Source: Streptococcus pantholopis
GTDB taxonomy: Bacteria > Bacillota > Bacilli > Lactobacillales > Streptococcaceae
NCBI RefSeq assembly: GCF_001642085.1
Contig: NZ_CP014699.1
Span: forward strand, 1,798,001-1,862,000
Direction: 5' to 3'
DNA: 64,000 bases
Shown here: positions 8,675 to 17,000 of the stretch, in pieces
How the letters are laid out: the number at the start of each line of letters is the position of its first letter
Numbering within the stretch: the first letter of the stretch is position 1
The notes under the pieces: model-generated
Databases searched by the model: none
Told to the model about the DNA's origin: nothing
The model's input: only the letters and a program-made list of their open reading frames with translations
Made by a program: the position numbers and the translations under genes

Positions 8675-10492
8675 TCAATCAGCTGTTTTTGTATCGTCAG
8701 CCGTCTTAAGCATCTCCGTGGAATCCTGACGGTTGGCCACCTTCAAAGCAATCTTAAAGCGCGCATTGGACCAAATCTGATCGTTGACCACACCTGACGG
8801 CTTCTGGGTCGCTAGGATTAAATGCACTCCCAAGGACCGACCCAAACGGGCCGTCGACACCAAATCGTCCATAAAGTCCGACTGGTTGGCCTTCAGCTCC
8901 GCAAACTCATCACTGATGAGAAACAGGTGAGGCAGTGGCTCTGCAGCCTCCCCTTCCTTATAAAGCTTCTGGTAGGCATTGATATGATTGACCCCGTACT
9001 GAGAAAAGAGCCGCTGACGCCGCTTCAGCTCCGCATCGATGGCAATCAAAGCCCGCCTGGACTGAGCCCCGTCCAGATTGGTAATCGTCCCTAAAAGATG
9101 AGGCAGGTCCTTAAAGAGATTAGCCATCCCCCCTCCCTTATAGTCAATCAAGAGAAAGCCCACATCATAAGGGTGAAAGCTGACCGCCAAACTTAAAATA
9201 TAAGACTGAATCAGCTCCGACTTCCCTGACCCTGTAGTCCCCGCAATCAAACCGTGCGGCCCGTGCGCCTGCTCATGCAGGTCCAGTGCCACCACATCCT
9301 CCTGACCCCTCAGCCCTAAAGGGACCGATAAGGTCCGGTGGGGCGCATGCAAAGCCCAGCGCTCGGCAATCCCTAACTCACTGACCGTCTCCACACCATA
9401 AAGCTCCAAGAAAGAAACCGTCTCTGGAATCGTGCTTTTCAGATTCTGCAGGTGATTGAGCGGCGCTAAGCGTCTGGACAGGGCTTCCTTATCATAGCCC
9501 AAAGGAAAATGGTCCAAGGCAAAAGGCACAGCCCGAAGCTCCCCTTCCTCCAAGACCAGCTCGCCCTTGTTGCGATCTTTGATGGTGATGATGGTCTGCA
9601 CATTCTCAGACAGGCTGGACAGCACATCCTCCACAAAAACCAAGGAACACCCCAGAGCCGTCGGGTCCTCTGTGAAGAATTCCATAATCACATGGTCCAT
9701 GATTAAGGTCCGATCCGTCACCAAAACCACATAGTGTGGCGTAAAGAGCGTCTGCTCCTTCTGCCCTTCCTGCTGCCTTGCCTGACGTACCTTTAACATC
9801 TGGTTGAGACTGGTTAAGACCTGATCCCTGGTCCGCTGGTTGTAAACCAGGCCCCGAACATTGAGCGCCTGGAGCTTAGCATGCGGCAGCCAGCGCAGCC
9901 AGGACCACTCAGACACCTCCGCTTCCGGAAGCACCACCACAAACTGCAGGTCATGATAAGAATGAAAGAAGGCCAGCTGACGCACCATCAGCTGAAGCTG
10001 CTCCAAAACTAAGGCTCTGGGACCCGTATAGCCCACAGGTCCCTGCATGAGATTAGCCACAATGGGCAGATCCGACAGCCTGCGGCTCTTCTGATAAAGC
10101 TGATAGCCCTGCGCCTCCAGAGGGTCGGTCTGACCGCTCCGCTCCGTCTGACTGTACTTGAGCGGATAGCTGGTCGCCACCTCGCCCAGACCCAGACGGT
10201 AGTGCAGCGCATCGAACTGCTGCAGGGTTTTTTCATAAATCCGGTGATGGTACTGAGCCGCCAGATTGTCCAGTGTCACCGGATCCGGATAGTGATAGAA
10301 CTGGCCCTGACGCTGGCGTCTGGCTAAGCCTTCCAGCTCCATGGCCTTATCGGATAAGTAGCGCTGATAGTGGGCGACCCGGTCTTTCTTATCCCGCTTA
10401 TACTGCCGGCGCCTTTTAAAGTAGTTGCTTATGGCAAAAATCACCGTCACCGTGGACATGGCCATGGTGATGATGATATAGATCCCACGAGG
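8675..10492 (-). pseudogene. Internal essC fragment (membrane segment plus first ATPase domain)
   Basis: Bases 8702-10492 are almost identical to 15982-17772 inside essC: exactly 1,791 bp in both, covering EssC residues about 245-841. The open frame (8675-10465, 596 aa) starts at a methionine inside the second membrane segment. It carries the FtsK/SpoIIIE domain with Walker A GTTGSGKS and Walker B VGFLLIDYKGGG, then ends in the unrelated tail DDTKTAD. It lacks the FHA-like N terminus, the other two ATPase domains and any promoter or ribosome-binding site; a terminator lies just upstream. I read it as a duplicated, nonfunctional segment that can recombine with essC. A few substitutions (AMELEG versus AVELEG, MANLF versus MAHLF) show slight divergence. 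Confidence 0.85.
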
Positions 10493-10510
10493 AAATGGTA
10501 AAACAATTAT

Positions 10511-10535
10511 AAAAAAAGGCGCGGCTGCGCCAAAA
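10511..10535 (-). terminator. Terminator of the T7SS effector cassette
   Basis: On the minus strand GGCGCAGCCGCGCC forms a GC-rich hairpin followed by seven T residues, directly after the stop codon of the membrane protein gene and before the essC fragment. Confidence 0.8.
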
Positions 10536-10537
10536 CA

Positions 10538-11383
10538 TCACTGTCTTAAAGACTCTTTGTATTTTTTCGACTTCGGCCCGTACCACTCTTCAATAGAATA
10601 ACCGCTCATCTCCCGGTAGTCTTCCAGATACTTCTGGAGATAGTAGCCTTGAAAGTTATCTGCTCCTAGGGCAACTACAAAATAAACTCCTAGTGCAAGT
10701 GGTAACGGGAAAAAAATCAATACGACATTCCTAATGATATCATTATGATAAATATCAGAACCACCTGGTAAAAATAATCTTAAGAGAAACAGAAGTAATA
10801 CAACCAGTCCCCCGTACTTTTTAGAGAAAATAACAAAATAATCCAAAAAGCGAGCTAAAGGATTATTAAAATCTTGTTGACCATAAAGAGAAGCTAGAGT
10901 ATCCTCTTTAAACCATCTGTATCGCTCAAAACCAATAAATATGAAGAGTAAACCATAAATACCAGTTCCCAAAATATTTCCCAAAACTGATGAGGAGCCA
11001 ATAATGCTATAAATGACTGCTTGGAGAGCGAAGCAACTTACCACTGCAAGCATATTTTTATTATAATAATAGTAAGAAAGAATGCGTGACTGTTTGACTT
11101 TTATTAATTCAAATAAGTAATGGCAAGTAATCAAAACGCCAATAATAAGAGGTGGTAACATTAGAATGGAAGTGTTAATAAAATAAGGCTTTTCTAAGTG
11201 AGAGTCGGTATAAATACCTAACCAATACATGCAAAGCATAAAAAATATCATGGTAAAAAAACCCAATATTTTCCTCTTATATCCTTTTTCGTTGATATCT
11301 TCCATGGCGGTTTGGATATATTTATCTGTCACCAAGTTCATGCTCTCCTCTAAGGTGGCATTAAAAAGCGTTTGTTTCTTCAT
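10538..11383 (-). CDS. Polytopic membrane protein, candidate immunity protein of the upstream effector
   Basis: This 281-aa protein has about six hydrophobic segments (for example MIFFMLCMYWLGIYT, LMLPPLIIGVLITCHYLF, LVVLLLFLLRLFL, LIFFPLPLALGVYFVVALGA), a charged N terminus and a charged C-terminal tail. No known family is recognised. AAGGAGG precedes the ATG at 11383, only 9 nt after the effector stop codon, and a terminator follows, so it is the last gene of the cassette. T7SS toxins that attack membranes are usually followed by a membrane immunity protein (TsaI for S. aureus TspA), which is why I suggest that role; this is inference from position and topology. The sequence is AT-rich compared with essC. 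Confidence 0.7.
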   Translation of the reverse strand: MKKQTLFNATLEESMNLVTDKYIQTAMEDINEKGYKRKILGFFTMIFFMLCMYWLGIYTDSHLEKPYFINTSILMLPPLIIGVLITCHYLFELIKVKQSRILSYYYYNKNMLAVVSCFALQAVIYSIIGSSSVLGNILGTGIYGLLFIFIGFERYRWFKEDTLASLYGQQDFNNPLARFLDYFVIFSKKYGGLVVLLLFLLRLFLPGGSDIYHNDIIRNVVLIFFPLPLALGVYFVVALGADNFQGYYLQKYLEDYREMSGYSIEEWYGPKSKKYKESLRQ

Positions 11384-11392
11384 AAGCCCTCC

Positions 11393-12697
11393 TTAGCCAA
11401 ACCAGCTAACCGCAGGGACAGCACTGCCCAATAACTGCTGCGCACTCTTGCCGACATTGGTGATATTTTTGGTCAAGTTGCTTGCCCCTTGGGATATCGC
11501 CTGTCCAGCTGTGGAAACCACTTCCTTCATTTTAGCCGTCGCTGCTTGACCAGCGTGCCGTCCCTGATCAATTAACTGATAAGCTCCTGACTTGATATCA
11601 CTCTTCAGATTTGGATTGAGAAATTGAACCCCTTGGATAATTACACCTGCAAAAAATCCAACTGCTCCCCCTAATGGTCCAGCAACCGAAGCCCCCATTA
11701 AAGCCCCGTCAATCGGACCGACACTGGCAACCGCATCAATCACACCACCTGTCACCGACTTGCCTAAATCATGATAAGCCTCATCCTCGGCATCCATATA
11801 AGCCCCTGCTGCTGAAACCACACCTTTTGCAGCAGTCAAAGTCCAAGGAGACGTAATGACCTTGCCCAGACCGCTATTGGCAAACTTGCTTAAAATCTTA
11901 ACCGGCCGTGCTTCCGCTATCTTACCGGCCCACTCCAGAACTTTACCGCCTTTATTCAGAAAATCAAACCCTTTGTCAGAAATTTTAACCATCAAATTCA
12001 GGACTTTATCCTGTTTATCAACAGACAGCTTGCTGGCCCACTTAACAAAGGTGGAATTATCTGCCAAAGCATTCATCAAAGTCTGCGGAAGTTTTTCCGC
12101 ATCGTTAATGTGCTCCATTAATTTCCAAAAAAAGCTGTCAATTTTGCCGTTCTGAGAAATGGTCTTTAAGAACTTGTCATTCATCAGTAACTTTTCTAAA
12201 GCTTTTGTCGGATTGGTCTTAGCTAATTGAATTAAGCGCTTGGCAGTATCACTGTCTAAAACACCGTTAACCATGTCTTCGAATTCCCGCAAAAAATCGA
12301 GTTCTGCTTTTTTTGACTGAATGGCTATATCCAAACTCTCCGCCACAGAAGATACCTGACTGGTGGCTGTACCGTCCGCTAAACCAGAAAAGGTAGAACT
12401 GTATTCTGTATCGGTCGAAACAACCCCATTTAAAGGATTGCTCCCCCCTTCCATTGACATATTATTCAAATTGGTTTCATGGGTGCGTAATGTTTCTAAT
12501 TCTGTCTGGGCACTGGTGTAAGACTCAAAACCTTCCACAATGGCTGCATCACGGCTGTCTAAGTCACCGATATTATTGCCCACTTTGTTTAAAAAATCGC
12601 TTTCAACACTGTCGGCTAATTCTGTAACTTTACCCTTGATAGTGCCTGAGACACTATAGTAGCTGTCTAAAGGAATTTTAAACTTCCCCTCTGCCAT
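11393..12697 (-). CDS. Putative T7SS effector with C-terminal glycine-zipper region
   Basis: This 434-aa protein has no signal peptide, as expected for a T7SS substrate. Residues 1-140 are helical and may be the secretion-targeting part, though I do not see a clear LXG signature. The middle (about 140-270) is amphipathic helix. Residues 331-356 hold a glycine zipper, GASVAGPLGGAVGFFAG, followed by a small, Ala/Gly/Ser-rich tail. C-terminal glycine zippers occur in membrane-permeabilising T7SS toxins such as S. gallolyticus TelE, and S. aureus TspA is also a membrane-acting toxin. Four small genes precede it and a membrane protein follows. GGAGG stands before the ATG at 12697. The toxin role is inference from domain pattern and context. 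Confidence 0.7.
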   Translation of the reverse strand: MAEGKFKIPLDSYYSVSGTIKGKVTELADSVESDFLNKVGNNIGDLDSRDAAIVEGFESYTSAQTELETLRTHETNLNNMSMEGGSNPLNGVVSTDTEYSSTFSGLADGTATSQVSSVAESLDIAIQSKKAELDFLREFEDMVNGVLDSDTAKRLIQLAKTNPTKALEKLLMNDKFLKTISQNGKIDSFFWKLMEHINDAEKLPQTLMNALADNSTFVKWASKLSVDKQDKVLNLMVKISDKGFDFLNKGGKVLEWAGKIAEARPVKILSKFANSGLGKVITSPWTLTAAKGVVSAAGAYMDAEDEAYHDLGKSVTGGVIDAVASVGPIDGALMGASVAGPLGGAVGFFAGVIIQGVQFLNPNLKSDIKSGAYQLIDQGRHAGQAATAKMKEVVSTAGQAISQGASNLTKNITNVGKSAQQLLGSAVPAVSWFG

Positions 12698-12744
12698 GTA
12701 TGTCCTCCTAAAATTCTAATGCTTTCTCAATATGTGCTAGGCTA

Positions 12745-13050
12745 TCATCCCCCACTGCCTTCAACAGTTTGCTTGGCTTTGTTATCAGCTTCTTTAATCA
12801 GTTTTTCAACGTTATTGGCATTTGTTGAGACAGTAGACCAATTGGTGTTCTCTGTTTCGAGTTTACTTAATAATGAGGCAATTTCTGACGAGAGACTTGT
12901 CGCTGCTTCCCCTTCTAAATTATCATCAACACTTGATTGCAGATTCCCAAGTTCTGTGATTAAATCTTCAAAATTATCACCTATCTTTTTCAGTTCGGCT
13001 TCTAAGGCTTTATGTTGACCTGCATCGTAGCTAATTTTTCCGCTTGCCAT
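12745..13050 (-). CDS. Small helical T7SS-associated protein (WXG100/Lap-like)
   Basis: This 101-aa, acidic, all-helical protein has no signal peptide or membrane segment. Long heptad-like helices (LEAELKKIGDNFEDLITELG and later LLSKLETENTNW) give the size and look of a WXG100-type or LXG-associated helical hairpin, though no W-x-G turn is seen. AAGGAG precedes the ATG at 13050. It lies between two other small genes and the putative effector, so a role as partner or targeting chaperone of that effector is likely. The family assignment is uncertain. Confidence 0.65.
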   Translation of the reverse strand: MASGKISYDAGQHKALEAELKKIGDNFEDLITELGNLQSSVDDNLEGEAATSLSSEIASLLSKLETENTNWSTVSTNANNVEKLIKEADNKAKQTVEGSGG

Positions 13051-13067
13051 TTTATCTCCTTATTATT

Positions 13068-13349
13068 CTACCCGAAGGATACCGAAGATTCCTCAGAAGA
13101 AATATCTTCCGCAAAATTTTTGGCATTGTCTGTTAAAACAATACACTCTGCAACTAACTGTTTCTGTGTATCTAAAGTTGTATTAATCGAATTAACTAAG
13201 GAAGTATAGGCTTTCCCTGTTAAAACATCTTGAAAACTGCTGAACTGAGCGATAGAAGATACAGTAGAATCTTTATAAATAGTTACCTTATTTTCAAAAT
13301 TCGTAATAGCAGTCGTCAATGCCTCTTTATCCATTTTTATCGTTGTCAT
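13068..13349 (-). CDS. Small helical T7SS-associated protein
   Basis: This 93-aa helical protein starts MTTIKMDKEALTTAITNFEN, similar in layout to the start of WXG100 and Lap proteins (short strand, then a long amphipathic helix). It has a possible central turn near LTGKAY and a second helix with one cysteine (LVAECIVL). The end is Ser/Glu-rich (SSEESSVSFG). AAAGGAA precedes the ATG at 13349. It belongs to the run of small genes between essC and the effector and probably forms a complex with the effector N terminus; this is inference from context. Confidence 0.65.
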   Translation of the reverse strand: MTTIKMDKEALTTAITNFENKVTIYKDSTVSSIAQFSSFQDVLTGKAYTSLVNSINTTLDTQKQLVAECIVLTDNAKNFAEDISSEESSVSFG

Positions 13350-13365
13350 TTGATTCCTTTCTATC

Positions 13366-13752
13366 CTATATCAATTTTAAAAGGCGTTTCTTTACACTCT
13401 CATCAACTGATAAGTTGTTAACAGCTGCCCGCCGAAGGGATTTATTTTTGCTAGAATCTTTACTGTCATATATTGAGGTCGCAACAAACTTATTCAAATT
13501 AACTTCTGTCTCAAGTTGTGTTTGAATAGCCGTTATTTGCCCATCGACATCGGTTAAAAAACTAGCCTTTTTCCCTGCAATACTTTTAGAATCACTTTTA
13601 ACCTCTTCAATATAATCATCAAACTTAGGTTTGGCATCACCTTCCCAGCCAGAGACATCTGAAGAAGTACCACTAACATTGTCAGTAGTACTGCCAGAAG
13701 AAACTGCTGTTTTAAAAGCCTCAAGAGCTGCTATTCTTTCATCATAATTCAT
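13366..13752 (-). CDS. Small T7SS-associated protein with WEG motif
   Basis: This 128-aa helical protein has a W-x-G turn in VSGWEGDAKPKFDDYIEEV at about residues 34-52, close to the WXG100 signature (W, any, G, then an aromatic/acidic helix). The N-terminal helix is short (MNYDERIAALEAFKTAV) and the C-terminal helix long and basic (SLRRAAVNNL...VKKRLLKLI). AAAGGGTG precedes the ATG at 13752. It may be a secreted partner or chaperone of the effector. Resemblance to DUF5082-type T7SS proteins is possible but untested. Confidence 0.65.
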   Translation of the reverse strand: MNYDERIAALEAFKTAVSSGSTTDNVSGTSSDVSGWEGDAKPKFDDYIEEVKSDSKSIAGKKASFLTDVDGQITAIQTQLETEVNLNKFVATSIYDSKDSSKNKSLRRAAVNNLSVDESVKKRLLKLI

Positions 13753-13771
13753 AAGAACACCCTTTATTCTG

Positions 13772-14074
13772 TTAATTAATTTCTTTTTTAGGTACGGTGA
13801 CTTTTTTCAGCCAGTCTTCATAAACTTGTTGAAAACGCTCTTCTTCAGCGTCTTTCAACCCTTCAAAAACAACACGGTCAATATTTTCTTGATTAAAGAA
13901 AATAGTGTTATCTGGATTAACACCTGTTGGATACCGGCAGCCCATATAATCAACGAACACTTCCTTATCAGAGTCTTCATCATGATAAATCACTCCTCTT
14001 CCAACAACCATTACTTTTTCTGTTCCATCTTGTAAATAGACAACTGTTCCCAATGGGTATAACGTATTTGACAT
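13772..14074 (-). CDS. DUF4176-like T7SS-associated protein
   Basis: This 100-aa protein starts MSNTLYPLGTVVYLQDGTEK and continues with VMVVGRGV, DYMGCRYPTG and FFNQENIDRVVFEGL. The pattern of a small beta-rich domain followed by a helix matches the DUF4176 proteins found in many Firmicute T7SS clusters. Its ribosome-binding site (AGGAGATT) is inside the last codons of essC and its ATG follows the essC stop by 2 nt, so translation is coupled to essC. The function of the family is not established. Confidence 0.75.
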   Translation of the reverse strand: MSNTLYPLGTVVYLQDGTEKVMVVGRGVIYHDEDSDKEVFVDYMGCRYPTGVNPDNTIFFNQENIDRVVFEGLKDAEEERFQQVYEDWLKKVTVPKKEIN

Positions 14075-14076
14075 TT

Positions 14077-17000
14077 TTAATCTCCTATTTCTTTATCTAT
14101 AATCTTAATTTTAACATAACTTCCTCTATTAAAAAAGTACATTTGATCTTTTGCTAAATGGCTTTCTTTGGAGTCTTCCTTGTGTTCCACAAAACTTTGA
14201 TCATACATTCTCATCGCCAAAAAAACAGTGGACAGATCTTCTTTTAGAATTCTGACAATCGTATTGGATTTAAAGAAAGTCGATTTCATGCTGGCTACTA
14301 CAAAATGGAGACCATACTTAGGCCCTTCTGTAAACAACGTTTTAAACTGTTTATCAACAGTTGTAAAATGATCCAAAAAGGTTGCTAAATCTGGAATGAT
14401 AATAAAAGTTTGTGTTTCTTTAGGCCTGTGTTTACGTTCTTCCAACTCTGTCTGCATTCGTTCAAACAACTGTTTAGACAGCTCACCATTAATATACACA
14501 TCAGCCTCTTCTTTAAGATAGGCATAGTCATCAGTAACATCCACGACTAAAGTATGCCCTTTAGTATATAGCGCATTAACTGTTGTAACAAAATAATTCA
14601 TGACTTTTTCAAGAGCAGAAACATTTTCTGATAAAATGACAATATGTTTTAAATGTTTAAAAGATAGATTGACACTTTCCACATGTACTGTATCTAAGCC
14701 AAGCGGTAATTCTCCCTCGTTAAGTGCTGCTTGGACACTGTCTATAGCCGCAAACTCTTCCATAGTCAGCTTCTCAGGCACAACAGGAATAGGAAGCGGA
14801 CGCGGGCCCTGCCAAGCGCTGTCCATCTGAGCCACTAAGCTCTGGAGATTCTCCAGCAGCTCAAAATGTTCCTCCCCTCGTGCAGGCAAGGCCGCCTGAA
14901 AGACCTCCGGACCATCATAACGAATCAAGCCGCGGCCAGGAAGGTCCTCCATGATGTAATCATGACGGCCCATTAAGGTCTTGGTCTCATTCTCATCGGT
15001 CATCTTAAAGATCAGCCGACTCTTCATATTAGCCAGCAGAGCCGGCCGGATAACCCCTGAACGGCTGGCGGTAATCACCACATAAATCCCTAAGCTGCTG
15101 CCATCGCGGGCCACACTCTGAATCGTCCCTTCTAAATTGGGACCGATTTCGGTGTCCTCTCTCAAACTGTCGTAGCTGTCTATCATCAGAAAGACATAAG
15201 GCAGCCGGTCGCCGCTCATCTGCCGGTACATGGTCATGTTAGCCGCACTATAGCGGCTGAACAGCCGTTTCCTCCGAGCGATTTCCTCACGAATCCGCCG
15301 CATAAACTTCGGTAATTTTTCCGTATCTTCCAGAGACAGACTGTCCGCCACATGGGGCAGACGCCGAAGCGGCAGGAGCCCATTGGTACCAAAGTCAAAC
15401 AGGTAAAACTGGACGTTTTCAGGCGTATGCTGATGAGCCAAATCCATAATCATGGTCTGCAGCAGGGTAGATTTCCCCATACCAGGGCCTGAATAAATCA
15501 AAAGGTTCCCCTGCCGTTCAAAGTTGTGGCTGATGATTTCCTGAGTCTGCAGGCGTGGCAAATCGACAAAGCCCAGTAAAGCCGACAGACTCGCCTTTTC
15601 CTCTTGCCAATGTTCCTTAAAGGAACCCGGCCGTAAGTCCTGCGCATAAATCCGCTCTTCTAAGGGCGGCAGCCAAGGTTTGGTCAGCTCACCAATGTGT
15701 TCCCTAGCCGCTACAGAACCGATTTCAGCCACCACTGCCTCCAGCTCTGTCGGCACCTCCTCGATAGTCTGGGCGCCGTCTAAACCCGATAAGTCGTGAT
15801 TTAAAAGCTCATACTGACCCAAGCCATTGATGGCATAAATCGTCTGATCCACTATCCCCTGAGCCGCCTTCTCCGGCTGATAGGCAGCTCCCGACCAGGC
15901 CGACTGAAAGAGCTCATACACTTCGTTGTTGCCCACCTGTAAGTAAGCCCGGCCGGTCTGGGTAATCTCCGCCGCATCCGGCGTCTTAAGCATCTCCGTG
16001 GAATCCTGACGGTTGGCCACCTTCAAAGCAATCTTAAAGCGCGCATTGGACCAAATCTGATCGTTGACCACACCTGACGGCTTCTGGGTCGCTAGGATTA
16101 AATGCACCCCCAAGGACCGACCCAAACGGGCCGTCGACACCAAATCGTCCATAAAGTCCGACTGGTTGGCCTTCAGCTCCGCAAACTCATCACTGATGAG
16201 AAATAAATGAGGCAGTGGCTCTGCAGCCTCCCCTTCCTTATAAAGCTTCTGGTAGGCATTGATATGATTGACCCCGTACTGAGAAAAGAGCCGCTGACGC
16301 CGCTTCAGCTCCGCATCGATGGCAATCAAAGCCCGCCTGGACTGAGCCCCGTCCAGATTGGTAATCGTCCCTAAAAGATGAGGCAGGTCCTTAAAGAGAT
16401 GGGCCATCCCTCCTCCCTTATAGTCGATTAAGAGAAAGCCCACATCATAAGGGTGAAAGCTGACCGCCAGACTTAAAATATAAGACTGAATCAACTCCGA
16501 CTTCCCTGACCCTGTAGTCCCCGCAATCAAACCGTGCGGCCCGTGCGCCTGCTCATGCAGGTCCAGCGCCACCACATCCTCCTGACCCCTCAGCCCTAAA
16601 GGGACCGACAAGGTCCGGTGGGGCGCATGCAAAGCCCAGCGCTCGGCAATCCCTAACTCACTGACCGTCTCCACACCATAAAGCTCCAAGAAGGAAACCG
16701 TCTCTGGAATTGTGCTTTTCAGATTCTGCAGGTGATTGAGAGGCGCCAAGCGTCTGGACAGGGCTTCCTTATCATAGCCCAAAGGAAAATGGTCCAAGGC
16801 AAAAGGCACAGCCCGAAGCTCCCCTTCCTCCAAGACCAGCTCCCCCTTGTTGCGGTCTTTGATGGTGATGATGGTCTGCACATTCTCAGACAGGCTGGAC
16901 AGCACATCCTCCACAAAGACCAGAGAACAGCCCAGAGCCGTCGGGTCCTCTGTGAAGAATTCCATAATCACATGATCCATGATTAGGGTCCGATCCGTCA

